Assembly: GCF_001942625.1 (NCBI RefSeq)
Contig: NZ_MLCL01000074.1
Location: 1 to 64,000, forward strand
Length of the DNA: 64,000 nt
Source: Mycobacterium syngnathidarum
GTDB taxonomy: Bacteria > Actinomycetota > Actinomycetes > Mycobacteriales > Mycobacteriaceae
Direction: 5' to 3'
Made by a program: the position numbers and the translations under genes. The number at the start of each line of letters is the position of its first letter. The first letter of the stretch is position 1. Below the pieces are notes generated by a model. The model was given only the letters and a program-made list of their open reading frames with translations, made no database searches and was not told the DNA's origin. Shown piece after piece: positions 35,666-44,434 of the stretch.

Positions 35666-36379
35666 CTAGAGTGCGCGCAGTCGCTCGACGGCGCGCCCAT
35701 CGGTGAGTTCGTCGCGCCGGTCGGGGTGTTGCCAGTAGAACCGGACCAACTCCACGAGCGCCGTGCCCTTGGGCGTGTACGTCCCAGGGGCCTCCATCAG
35801 CAGTGTTTGGCCGCCGGCCATCGTCACCACCATCGGGTTCCAGAATCGTTCTTCATTGGGCAGTTTGTCCGCAACGCTGTCGACCTCGTCCCACTTTCCG
35901 GTTTTTGGCTCTCGCAACGTCGAGAATTCAAATCCCTGTGGACTGAGGAAAAGGTAACTGAGACTTCCTTGTCTGAACATTTTGATCCAACACCACGTCA
36001 GAACTGCCGCGGCTGCTCCGGCGCAGAGGGGGAACACGTGCCGGGCGTTGCCGAGGGGGAGATACAGCACGCCGAAAGCCCAGGCCAAGAACATCAACCA
36101 CGTCGACATGCCCGCGGTGACGATGAGTCTTCGAAGGTTGCCTTCTATTCTCTTGTCGGGCCGTAGCCAGGTTCCAGTGGTGTCGAATGATGCCTGGACT
36201 GCCACCGTCTGTGACTGTGTCATCATGAAAATCAAGTAAATGCAGGTCATCGCCAAGCCGACAATGACCACCAATGTAACGAGCGATAATTGCTTCGCGG
36301 CGTAAAACGCCCAGAATGCCAACATTGCAATAAAAACCAATGTCACCACAATCCCGAATCGTCTCGCGAATTTCTCCAT
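35666..36379 (-). CDS. Four-helix membrane protein next to Esp-like genes
   Basis: A 237-residue protein starting at ATG 36377-36379 with an AGGGG site just upstream; the open frame continues upstream antisense to the SRPBCC gene and is rejected. Hydrophobic helices lie at about residues 9-30, 32-53, 87-110 and 117-135, arranged as two pairs. A soluble C-terminal domain (LFLSPQGFEFSTLREPKTGKWDEVDSV…) is reminiscent of a PH-like fold. It shares direction with the EspA/EspC-like genes and may aid their secretion or membrane targeting. I do not recognise a named family. Confidence 0.7.
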   Translation of the reverse strand: MEKFARRFGIVVTLVFIAMLAFWAFYAAKQLSLVTLVVIVGLAMTCIYLIFMMTQSQTVAVQASFDTTGTWLRPDKRIEGNLRRLIVTAGMSTWLMFLAWAFGVLYLPLGNARHVFPLCAGAAAAVLTWCWIKMFRQGSLSYLFLSPQGFEFSTLREPKTGKWDEVDSVADKLPNEERFWNPMVVTMAGGQTLLMEAPGTYTPKGTALVELVRFYWQHPDRRDELTDGRAVERLRAL

Positions 36380-36425
36380 TTCGCCCCTCATGTGTGCCCG
36401 CGGACGGGTGGGTATGGTCTGGCCT

Positions 36426-36881
36426 ATGGATGATAAGGCCGACGCCTCAAGAGTTGTCACGGCCAGTCGCGAGATCGCCGCACCGGTGGAGGTCATCTTT
36501 GAGTTGATCGCCGACCCATCGCAACAGCCTCGCTGGGACGGCAACGCGAACCTGGCCGAGGCGCCGTCCGGGCAGCGGGTGCGCGCGGTCGGAGATGTAT
36601 TCACCATGACGATCAAGCAAGGCGGAAACCGCGAGAACCACATCGTGGAGTTCGAAGAAGGCCGGCGGATCGCGTGGCGGCCATCCGAAGTTGGCAAGGA
36701 GCCGCCCGGCCACCTGTGGCGCTGGGAGCTGGAACCGTTGGGCGACAACCGAACCCGGGTCACCCACACCTATGACTGGACGCAACTCTCCGACGAGAAA
36801 CGGCTGGTCCGCGCACGGGCGACCACCACGGACAAGCTGCAGGAATCCATCGACCGGTTGGCGGCTATCGCTGAGACTTAG
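36426..36881 (+). CDS. SRPBCC (polyketide cyclase/dehydrase) family protein
   Basis: A 151-residue protein starting at ATG 36426. The family entry ASREIAAPVEVIFELIADPSQQPRWDGN is textbook for Polyketide_cyc2, and the late strand RWELEPLGDNRTRVTHTYDW and the C-terminal helix are present. It is divergent from the membrane protein (46-bp gap) and its 3' end converges on the AAA ATPase gene. It is a hydrophobic-ligand-binding fold, and its ligand is unknown. It is a third SRPBCC gene within 4 kb but is not obviously a tandem duplicate of the other two. Confidence 0.85.
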   Translation: MDDKADASRVVTASREIAAPVEVIFELIADPSQQPRWDGNANLAEAPSGQRVRAVGDVFTMTIKQGGNRENHIVEFEEGRRIAWRPSEVGKEPPGHLWRWELEPLGDNRTRVTHTYDWTQLSDEKRLVRARATTTDKLQESIDRLAAIAET

Positions 36882-36929
36882 GAACGGGGCCGGTCAACGC
36901 GGCTTGGGGAAACCCCGTGGCTGCGAACC

Positions 36930-39143
36930 TCAGCGCCCAGCCGCGAACTCCCGCAACGATTCCACCTGCGCCGCATCCAGTGACGGCCGCACGGTCTCAC
37001 GCGCCTTGACGACGTCGGCCGCAGTGACGTCGGCCGCATCGATGGACCGGCGCATCGCCGTCAGCGCCGCCTCCCGCAGCAAGGCCACACAATCGGCCGC
37101 ACTGTAGCCGTCCAACTCGGAAGCCAGACCGTCGAGATCGACGTCGGAGGCCAGCGGAATGGATTTTCCTGCGGTACGCAGGATTTCGCGTCGCGCCTCG
37201 GAGTCGGGCGGCTCGACGAACACCAACTTCTCCAACCGGCCCGGCCGCAGCAATGCGGGATCGATGAGGTCGGGGCGGTTGGTCGCGCCCAGCACGACGA
37301 CGTCGTTCATCGGTTCGATGCCGTCGAGTTCGGTGAGCAGGGAGGCCACCACGCGATCGGTCACCCCGGAGTCGAAGCTCTGCCCGCGGCGCGGGGCCAA
37401 CGCATCGATCTCATCGAGGAACACCAGTGACGGCGCCGAGTCACGCGCTCGGGCAAACAGCTCACGCACGGCTTTCTCGGAGGAGCCGACCCACTTGTCC
37501 ATCAGCTCAGCACCTTTGACGGCATGCACGGACAGCCGTCCGGAACTGGCCAGGGCCCGCACCAAGAAGGTCTTGCCGCACCCGGGCGGGCCGTACAGCA
37601 GCACACCGCGCGGCGGCTGGACGCCGAGCCGCTGGAACGTCTCGGGGTGCTGCAGCGGCCACAACACCGCTTCGGTGAGGGCCTGTTTGGTCTCGACCAT
37701 GTCGCCGACATCGTCGAGGGTCACCGAGCCGACCGACACCTCCTCGGCCGCCGACCGCGACAACGGACGGATCACCGTCAGAGCCCCGGTGAGGTCTTCC
37801 TGCCACAGCACCGGCTCATTGCCGTCGGCGCTGGCCCGTGATGCGGCCCGCAGCGCGCCCTCCCGGACCAGTGCGGCCAGGTCGGCCACCACGAAACCCG
37901 GTGTACGGTCGGCGATCTCGCCGAGATTCAGCTCGGCGGAGGGCACGCCGCGCAGCAGCACCTCCAGCAGCGACTTGCGGGTGGTGGCATCGGGCAGGGT
38001 CAGGGCGAGCTCACGGTCACACAGATCCGGGGCCCGAAGCCGGGGGTCTACCCCGATGGGAACGGCCGAGGTGGCGACGAACGCCACGCCGCGGGTGGCC
38101 ACGGCCTCCCGCAGCTCGGCAATGATCAGGGCCGCAACAGGTTCGGGTGTCCGGTCGGCGGCAGTCGCCGGTAACAAGGCGTCGACGTCGGAGATCAGCA
38201 ACACCCCGCCGCCGTCACGCACCGTGGCGACCGCGTCGGACACCCGGCCCAGCCGGTCATCGGCGGCCAGCGCCCCCACTTCCGGCCCGTCGAGTTCCAC
38301 CAACCGCCGCTCGGCGCACACCGTCCGGACCATGGTGGCCTTGCCGACGCCGGCAGGCCCCGAGACCAAAACCCCGAGATTCGGGGCGGCGCCGAGGGTT
38401 TCGAGAAGCTGAGGCTCGTCGAGCGACAGTTTGAGCCACTCGGTCAGCTTGCCGGCCTGGACATGGGAGCCCTTGAGATCGTCGAAGCTCACCGCCGGCT
38501 CCGTGCGCGCGGGGCTGATCGTGTGCGCGCCGGTGGAATCCGACCTGCTCGGCTCCAACCCCGACCCCCACGACACCACCGAATTCGGCTGAATGCTCAC
38601 CGGCCCGGCCGGGTCGACCCCGGTCACCGTCAGCAGCTCCGAGGTCCAGGTGATGCCCACCGAAGACGCCAGCGCCGCAGTGGCCGCCGATGTCGACGTG
38701 CCCGGCCCCAGATCGCGGGGCAGCAGTGACACGGTGTCGCCGACCGTCATCACCTTGCCCAGCAGGGCTTGCCGCAGCGTCGCCGACGAAATCGAGTCGG
38801 TCGCCAGCTTCGACCCGCTCACCGTGACCGCCCGGGCCCCGTACACCGTCACCGGCGCCACGATCACCGTGGCGGTTTCGCGTACCCCGGCATTGGACAA
38901 CGTGACGTCATCGAGCAGGGCCGTTCCGGTCGGCGTACCGCTCGGGGCGACCCCGACGACAGCGGCCGTAGTGCGGGAACCGGTCAACGAAACCGCGTCC
39001 CATTCGCGCAGTCCCAGCGCTGCGATGGCCTCCGGATGCAACCGGACCACGCCGCGACGCGAGTCGAGGGCCGAAGTGTTCAGACGTGCCGTCAGGCGCA
39101 GATGCCCGAGCGCGTGATCCTCGTCGACCTCGAGCTGCGACAT
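36930..39143 (-). CDS. CDC48/VCP-like double-AAA ATPase (Rv0435c-like)
   Basis: A 737-residue ATPase with a beta-rich N domain (about residues 1-170, VAT-N/aspartate-decarboxylase-like double-psi barrel) and two AAA modules. D1 has Walker A GPAGVGKAT but an altered Walker B (LLISDVDALL, with Val where the catalytic Glu is expected). D2 is canonical (GPPGCGKTF, LVFLDEIDAL, ATNRPDLIDPALLRPGR). ATP hydrolysis is therefore probably confined to D2. It begins 1 bp before the pssA stop, so the phospholipid operon reads into it. It probably unfolds proteins. The link to phospholipid synthesis is positional only. Confidence 0.92.
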   Translation of the reverse strand: MSQLEVDEDHALGHLRLTARLNTSALDSRRGVVRLHPEAIAALGLREWDAVSLTGSRTTAAVVGVAPSGTPTGTALLDDVTLSNAGVRETATVIVAPVTVYGARAVTVSGSKLATDSISSATLRQALLGKVMTVGDTVSLLPRDLGPGTSTSAATAALASSVGITWTSELLTVTGVDPAGPVSIQPNSVVSWGSGLEPSRSDSTGAHTISPARTEPAVSFDDLKGSHVQAGKLTEWLKLSLDEPQLLETLGAAPNLGVLVSGPAGVGKATMVRTVCAERRLVELDGPEVGALAADDRLGRVSDAVATVRDGGGVLLISDVDALLPATAADRTPEPVAALIIAELREAVATRGVAFVATSAVPIGVDPRLRAPDLCDRELALTLPDATTRKSLLEVLLRGVPSAELNLGEIADRTPGFVVADLAALVREGALRAASRASADGNEPVLWQEDLTGALTVIRPLSRSAAEEVSVGSVTLDDVGDMVETKQALTEAVLWPLQHPETFQRLGVQPPRGVLLYGPPGCGKTFLVRALASSGRLSVHAVKGAELMDKWVGSSEKAVRELFARARDSAPSLVFLDEIDALAPRRGQSFDSGVTDRVVASLLTELDGIEPMNDVVVLGATNRPDLIDPALLRPGRLEKLVFVEPPDSEARREILRTAGKSIPLASDVDLDGLASELDGYSAADCVALLREAALTAMRRSIDAADVTAADVVKARETVRPSLDAAQVESLREFAAGR

Positions 39144-39144
39144 G

Positions 39145-40026
39145 TCAGCGGCCCGGCTTTCTCAGCCCCAGCCGCGCCATCGACCGCCGGTGCGGCTGTG
39201 CCCGGCGAATCGCACGCCGGGCGGCGCGGCGCTGTTGCGGCTTGTCGTCCCAGGATTCGGGGTGGCTGGCCACCCACTTCTTGGTGCGGATAGCGAACGG
39301 GATGTGGATCACGTAGGCCACGATGATCACCATGATCACGATGTAGCCGTAGAACACCGACGCTGCCACGCCGATCGCGACCAGCGCCAGCAACGGCGCC
39401 ACCATGTTCGGCGACACCGAGAAGGTGTGGATCTTGCGCATGGGGATCCGGCTCACCACGAGCAGCGAGACGCCGATCATCCAGATCGAGACCGCCCACT
39501 CGCTGCTCCACCAGCCTTCGCCGAACTGCATCTTGGCGGCCAGCAGACCGATCGCGCCGATGGCACCGGCCGGCGCGGGCATTCCGACGAAGTACTCCTT
39601 CTCGTACGCGGGCTGATCCACGTCGAGCAGGGCGTTGAAGCGGGCCAGCCGTAACACGATGCACACCGCGTACAGCAGCACCACGATCCAACCGATCCGC
39701 GATTGCGACAGCAGCGTGCCGTACACGATGAATGCCGGTGCCACACCGAAATTCACCGCGTCGGCCAGCGAGTCGATCTCCTCGCCCATCTTGGAGGTGG
39801 CATTGAGCATCCGGGCCACCCGGCCGTCGAGCGCATCGAGGATCGCCGCGACGGCCAGAAATGCCATCGACTCGGTAGGCCGGCCGTCGAGCGCCATCTT
39901 GACCGACGACAGACCCAGACAGATCGCGGCCACCGTCATCGCGCTCGGCAGCATCCGCACGCTGAACGGCGGCGGTTTCATGCGGCCCCTGATCAACGAC
40001 GGCGGCCTCACACGCGGTTTGATCAT
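39145..40026 (-). CDS. pssA: Phosphatidylserine synthase
   Basis: A 293-residue CDP-alcohol phosphatidyltransferase. The catalytic motif DGxxAR…GxxxDxxxD runs from Asp67 to Asp89 (DGRVAR, then G81, D85, D89). Several hydrophobic helices follow, then a basic C-terminal tail ([17 protein letters not shown]) that can contact acidic phospholipids. It makes phosphatidylserine from CDP-diacylglycerol and serine. The ATG (40024-40026) overlaps the psd stop as ATGA, so synthesis and decarboxylation are produced together. Confidence 0.95.
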   Translation of the reverse strand: MIKPRVRPPSLIRGRMKPPPFSVRMLPSAMTVAAICLGLSSVKMALDGRPTESMAFLAVAAILDALDGRVARMLNATSKMGEEIDSLADAVNFGVAPAFIVYGTLLSQSRIGWIVVLLYAVCIVLRLARFNALLDVDQPAYEKEYFVGMPAPAGAIGAIGLLAAKMQFGEGWWSSEWAVSIWMIGVSLLVVSRIPMRKIHTFSVSPNMVAPLLALVAIGVAASVFYGYIVIMVIIVAYVIHIPFAIRTKKWVASHPESWDDKPQQRRAARRAIRRAQPHRRSMARLGLRKPGR

Positions 40027-40721
40027 GGCAACTCCGCCAGGACGGTCTCTCCGGCCAGCGTCCGCTGGCCCCGGGTGACGAGCAGTTTCGAACCAGCGGG
40101 CAGGTAGGTGTCCAGCCGGGAGCCGTAGCGGATCAGCCCGTACGTCTCGCCGATGCCGAGCTTGTCGCCGACGTGCGCGTCGCACACGATGCGGCGGGCG
40201 ATCAGCCCGGCGATCTGCACGGCGATCACCTCAACCCCCTCGGGAGTACGGATGACCACGCTGTTGCGTTCGTTGTCCTCGCTTGCGGCCTCGAGCTCAG
40301 CGGAGTGGAAGCGTCCGGGCCGGTGCTGCACGGCCACCACGTCACCGCCGATCGGGGCCCGCTGCACATGTGCGTCGAGCACTGACAGGAAAATGCTGAT
40401 CCGCGGCCGCGGGGTGGCGGGCAGGCCCAGCTCCGCGGGTGGGACAGCGTCCTCGATCAGACACACCAGCCCGTCGGCCGGGGCGACCACCACCCCGGGG
40501 CGGGTCGGTGCCACCCGCGGCGGGTGACGGAAGAACGCCGCGTTCGCCCCGGCGGCCAAAAGGCCCGCGCGGCGCACCCAGCGCCGCTTGCGGCCCAGGG
40601 CCGCCACGGCGAGGCTGGCGCCCACGAACGGAAGGCCCGCCGAATGCATCGGCGGAACACTGGATCGCACCAGCGCCGCAAGGCGTTCTGGTCCGGACTG
40701 GAGGTCGGGGCGTCTGGCCAT
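40023..40721 (-). CDS. psd: Phosphatidylserine decarboxylase
   Basis: A 232-residue PSD of the short (archaeal/actinobacterial) type that converts phosphatidylserine to phosphatidylethanolamine. The self-cleavage site is Gly200-Ser201 (RYGSRLD), where the serine becomes the pyruvoyl cofactor. Other markers are a hydrophobic N-terminal region ([14 protein letters not shown]), FRHPPR, and [15 protein letters not shown]. It heads the psd-pssA-AAA transcript. A 39-bp gap separates it from moeA upstream. Confidence 0.95.
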   Translation of the reverse strand: MARRPDLQSGPERLAALVRSSVPPMHSAGLPFVGASLAVAALGRKRRWVRRAGLLAAGANAAFFRHPPRVAPTRPGVVVAPADGLVCLIEDAVPPAELGLPATPRPRISIFLSVLDAHVQRAPIGGDVVAVQHRPGRFHSAELEAASEDNERNSVVIRTPEGVEVIAVQIAGLIARRIVCDAHVGDKLGIGETYGLIRYGSRLDTYLPAGSKLLVTRGQRTLAGETVLAELP

Positions 40722-40760
40722 CGGGAGGATTCTACGTGCGCGGGGTGTCAGGATTGCGCG

Positions 40761-41957
40761 TCAGGATTGCCGGCTGAGGTCCCACACCGGAACAACCGAC
40801 CCGGCCGCAAGTTCGGTGGTGTCCTCGGCGATCTCCAACAGGCAGTTCGCCGAGGCGAGCCAGCGCAGATGATGCGAAGCCGGGGGACCGTAGCTGCTCA
40901 CCGAATCCCCGGTCAGCACACCCCGCCGGAACTGCCGCTTTCCGCGCGGCGACGTCAGATCCTCGCTCAACTGTGCGGTGCGCCGCGGCCGGTCCGGTTC
41001 GGCCAGGCCCATCGCGGCACGCAGCGGCGAACGGACGAACACCTCGAACGACACGAGCGCACTCACCGGATTGCCGGGCAATGTGATGATCGGGACCCCG
41101 TTGACGGTGCCCGCGCCCTGGGGCATACCGGGCTGCATCGCCACCTTCACGAACTCCACCTGATCCGACAATGAGTCCTTGACCACCTCGTACGCACCCG
41201 CACTGACGCCGCCGGTGGTGATGATCAGATCCGCATCGCCGGCGTGCTCGGCCAGGGCGGCGCGGAAGGCGTCGACGTCGTCGGCGGACATCGGGGCGAT
41301 GGTGGCCTGGGCGCCGGCGTCGCGGGCCGCGGCGGCCAGCATCACCGCATTCGACTCATAGATCTGCCCCGGCTGCAGTTCTGCGCCGGGCGCCACCAAC
41401 TCGGTGCCGGTGGACATCACCATCACCCGTTGCGGCGGCAGCACGGGCAGAGTGGCCAGCCCCAACGCGGCAGCCAGGCCGAGCGTGGCGGGGGTGATCA
41501 CCTGACCGGCGTGCAGCACGGTGGTGCCGGCGGTGACGTCCTCACCGGCCCGGCGGATGTGCTGGCCGGCCCGGGCCGCCGCGCGGATCGTCACGGTGTC
41601 CGTCGCCGCATCGGTGGCCTCGACCGGGACCACCGCGGTGGCGCCGGACGGCAGCGGTGCCCCGGTCATGATCCGGTGCGCGGTGCAGGGCTGCAGCATC
41701 AGCAGGTCGGTGCGGCCGGCCGGGATGTCCTCGGCCACCGGCAGCCGCACCGGGGTGTCCTCGGTGGCGGACGCGACATCGTCGGCGACGACGGCATAGC
41801 CATCCATCGCCGAATTGTCGAAACCCGGTAGGGACAGCGGGGCCACCACGTCGGCGGCCAGCACCAACCCGAGCGTGTCGTTCAACGGAAGGTCTTGTGG
41901 TGGCCGGGCTTTGATCAGCCCGGCAACCACCAACTGGTGTTCTTCGACCGTCCGCAT
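40761..41957 (-). CDS. moeA: Molybdopterin molybdenumtransferase MoeA (moeA2-like)
   Basis: A 398-residue enzyme that inserts molybdate into adenylated molybdopterin. I chose ATG 41955-41957 (MRTVEEHQ); the open frame runs on upstream through the SDR gene and is rejected. Typical segments are DNSAMDGYAV, IMTGAPLPSGATAVVPVE, GQHIRRAGEDV, MSTGTELV, TTGGVSAG and LPGNPVSALVSFEVFVRP-like. It begins 2 bp after the SDR stop. A second moeA-type gene is expected elsewhere in the genome, because in M. tuberculosis this locus holds moeA2. Confidence 0.94.
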   Translation of the reverse strand: MRTVEEHQLVVAGLIKARPPQDLPLNDTLGLVLAADVVAPLSLPGFDNSAMDGYAVVADDVASATEDTPVRLPVAEDIPAGRTDLLMLQPCTAHRIMTGAPLPSGATAVVPVEATDAATDTVTIRAAARAGQHIRRAGEDVTAGTTVLHAGQVITPATLGLAAALGLATLPVLPPQRVMVMSTGTELVAPGAELQPGQIYESNAVMLAAAARDAGAQATIAPMSADDVDAFRAALAEHAGDADLIITTGGVSAGAYEVVKDSLSDQVEFVKVAMQPGMPQGAGTVNGVPIITLPGNPVSALVSFEVFVRSPLRAAMGLAEPDRPRRTAQLSEDLTSPRGKRQFRRGVLTGDSVSSYGPPASHHLRWLASANCLLEIAEDTTELAAGSVVPVWDLSRQS

Positions 41958-41959
41958 GG

Positions 41960-42883
41960 TCACACCGGGAAGGTGACGCCGGTGAGCTCCTCGGAAACTG
42001 CCCACAGCCGGCGCTGCAATTCTTGGTCGTGCGACTGCTTGCTGGAGGCGACGAGCTTCGGGTAGCCGCGGACTTCCCGGAATCCGTCCGGTCCGTAGTA
42101 CTGGCCGCCGCGAACCTCGGGATCGGTGGCCGCGCGCAGCGTGGCCAAAGCGCCCTTCTGTGCGCTGTTGACGAGCAAGGCGGTGACCTGGTCGACACCG
42201 GGCAGCCCGGCGCCGGGGATGTGGCGGGTGAGCTCGGTGGCCGAAACTCCGGGATGGGCGGCGACCGCGATGGTCGGCTCGTCCTTGGCGGCCAGGCGGC
42301 GCTGCAGCTCGTAGGTGAACAGCAGGTTCGACAACTTGGACTGACCGTAGGCCGCGACGCGGTTGTAGCTGCGCTCCCACTGCAGGTCATCGAAGTGGAT
42401 GGCGGCCTGGATGCGGTGCGCGACGCTGGCCACCGCGACGACGCGTGACCCGTCGACCGGCAGCAGGTGATCGAGCAGCAGCCCGGTCAGCGCGAACGCA
42501 CCCAGATGGTTGGTGCCGAACTGCAGCTCGAAGCCGTCGACGGTGGTCTGCTTGGGCGGGTACATCACGCCGGCGTTGTTGATCAGCAGGTCGATCCGCG
42601 GATAGGCGGCCTTGAGTTCGTCGGCCGCGGTGCGGACCGAATCCAGCGAACCCACATCCAGCTGCTGCAGCTTGAGGTCCGCCTTCGGCGCCGCGGCGGT
42701 GATCCGGTCGATGGCCTGGCGGCCCTTGTCCAGGTTGCGTACCGCGACGACGACATGCGCGCCCCTGGCGGCGAGCACACGCGCGGTCTCATATCCCAGA
42801 CCGGTGTTGGAGCCGGTGACGATCGCGATCCGGCCGGACTGATCGGGGACGTCGGCCTCTGTCCACTTGGAATTGGCGCTCAT
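41960..42883 (-). CDS. Short-chain dehydrogenase, retinol-dehydrogenase-like (Rv0439c-like)
   Basis: A 307-residue SDR starting at ATG 42881-42883. The cofactor loop TGSNTGLG is at 23-30, followed by LLINNAGVM and the catalytic YGQSK. The sequence [20 protein letters not shown] is typical of the protochlorophyllide/retinol-dehydrogenase-like subgroup. It probably prefers NADP, given the basic VRNLDKG after strand 2. It precedes moeA by 2 bp. A close paralogue of the same length lies at 52088-53011. The substrate is unknown. Confidence 0.9.
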   Translation of the reverse strand: MSANSKWTEADVPDQSGRIAIVTGSNTGLGYETARVLAARGAHVVVAVRNLDKGRQAIDRITAAAPKADLKLQQLDVGSLDSVRTAADELKAAYPRIDLLINNAGVMYPPKQTTVDGFELQFGTNHLGAFALTGLLLDHLLPVDGSRVVAVASVAHRIQAAIHFDDLQWERSYNRVAAYGQSKLSNLLFTYELQRRLAAKDEPTIAVAAHPGVSATELTRHIPGAGLPGVDQVTALLVNSAQKGALATLRAATDPEVRGGQYYGPDGFREVRGYPKLVASSKQSHDQELQRRLWAVSEELTGVTFPV

Positions 42884-42947
42884 GAGTGTTGAACATACGG
42901 AACGCGGGTGCTGGACGGCACCCCGGAGCCATAGCAGGGTGGGAGTC

Positions 42948-43943
42948 ATGCGCAAACTGCAGGCAGTCGTGCTCACCGTGTTGCTGTTTCTGGCCGGCTG
43001 TTCCTCGAACGACTCCGCCGCAGATCCGTTGTCCGCGTGGAACGACGCAGCGGCGAAGAATTCCATCACCGAGTTCGTCACGCGGGTCACCTCCGCGGAC
43101 ACGCCGGATTTCGTCGCGCCGCAGGAGCGCATCGCGGTATTCGACAACGACGGCACGTTGTGGGCCGAAGCGCCGCTACCGTTCCAGGCGGCGTTCGTCA
43201 TCGACGAGCTCAAACGCCGGGCACCGCAAGAGCCGGCGCTGGCCGCCGACCCGATGGTGCAGGCGGCGCTGCAGGGCGATGTCGCGGCCCTGCTCGCCGG
43301 TGACCGGCATGAGGGGCTGCTGCGTGTGCTGGCGCTCACCCACACCGGGATGACCACCGACGAGTTCAATCAGCGGGTGACCGACTGGATGGCGACCGCG
43401 CGCCATCCCCGATTCGACAAGCCCTACGACCAACTGACCTATGAGCCACAGCAACAGCTTCTGAAATACCTGCGGGACAACGGTTTCCGTACCTTCATCG
43501 TTTCCGGTGGCGGAGCGGATTTCATGCGGGTGTTCTCGCAGCGGGTGTACGGTATCCCGCCCGAGCAGGTCGTCGGCTCCACCGGCACCACGAAATACGA
43601 ACTGCGCGACGGTGAGCCGGTGCTCGTCAAGACCCTGGACTACGTGTTCGTCGACGACAAGACCGGCAAGCCGTCGGGGATTCACGAGTTCATCGGCCGT
43701 CGCCCGATCCTGGCGGTCGGCAACAGCGATGGTGACCAGGTGATGCTGGAGTACACCACGATCGACAACCCACGCCCCAGCCTCGGTGTACTGGTCCACC
43801 ACACCGACGCCGACCGCGAGTACGCCTATGACGCCCACCCGCCGTCGTCCGGAAAACTGGTCACCGCGCTGCAGGCGGCCGGCCCCAACGGCTGGGCCGT
43901 CGTGGACATGAAGAACGACTGGAAGACGGTGTTCGCCCAGTGA
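42948..43943 (+). CDS. HAD-family phosphatase lipoprotein
   Basis: A 331-residue exported protein. The signal peptide ends at a lipobox LAGC with Cys18, from ATG 42948 with GGGAG seven bases upstream. The HAD motif I DNDGT is at 66-70, motif II lies in FIVSGGG, and the DYVFVDDK…AVGNSDGDQVML acid motif comes later. It is therefore a probable surface phosphatase. The first gene of a coupled set, its TGA overlaps the next GTG. An exported HAD phosphatase coupled to PH-domain membrane proteins is unusual, and the substrate is unknown. Confidence 0.88.
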   Translation: MRKLQAVVLTVLLFLAGCSSNDSAADPLSAWNDAAAKNSITEFVTRVTSADTPDFVAPQERIAVFDNDGTLWAEAPLPFQAAFVIDELKRRAPQEPALAADPMVQAALQGDVAALLAGDRHEGLLRVLALTHTGMTTDEFNQRVTDWMATARHPRFDKPYDQLTYEPQQQLLKYLRDNGFRTFIVSGGGADFMRVFSQRVYGIPPEQVVGSTGTTKYELRDGEPVLVKTLDYVFVDDKTGKPSGIHEFIGRRPILAVGNSDGDQVMLEYTTIDNPRPSLGVLVHHTDADREYAYDAHPPSSGKLVTALQAAGPNGWAVVDMKNDWKTVFAQ

Positions 43944-44434
43944 AGTTGGTTGATCCGGCCCACCCGCCCAGCACCAAGGCGCCACTGGTCTGGGCGCTGA
44001 GCGCAGCCATCCCGTGGGCGGCGCTGATCCTGGCCCAGTTGATCTGGCTGGCAATCGATCCCCGGATGCCGTGGCTGCACGGTGCCGCTGCGGCCGTCAC
44101 CGTCCTGGGTGCGGTGATGTTCATCGTGGTGGTCCCGATGTGGCGGTACCGCGTGCACCGGTGGGACATCAACGTCGGATCCGGAACGCCCGCGGTATAC
44201 ACCCGCACCGGTTGGCTGGTGCAGGAGCGGCGCATCGCGCCGATCTCCCGGGTGCAGACCGTGGACACCTACCGAGGGCCGCTGGACCGGCTCTTCGGGC
44301 TGGCCAACGTGACGGTGACGACGGCGTCCTCGGCCGGGGCCGTACGGATCGTGGCACTCGACGACTATGTCGCCGAGCAGGTGGTGGCGCAGCTGACCGA
44401 TATCGCGGCGATCGGCGAGCAGGACGCCACGTGA
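43940..44434 (+). CDS. Bacterial-PH-domain (YdbS-like) membrane protein
   Basis: A 164-residue protein starting at GTG 43940 (GTGA overlap). It has two membrane helices (about 17-38 and 46-66) followed by a bPH2/DUF304 domain (VGSGTPAVYTRTGWLVQERRIAPISRVQTVDTYRGPLDRLFGLANVTVTTAS), with the RVQTVD pattern characteristic of the family. It is coupled to the longer bPH2 protein that follows, the usual YdbS-YdbT pairing, and probably forms a membrane complex with it. Confidence 0.9.
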   Translation: MKLVDPAHPPSTKAPLVWALSAAIPWAALILAQLIWLAIDPRMPWLHGAAAAVTVLGAVMFIVVVPMWRYRVHRWDINVGSGTPAVYTRTGWLVQERRIAPISRVQTVDTYRGPLDRLFGLANVTVTTASSAGAVRIVALDDYVAEQVVAQLTDIAAIGEQDAT

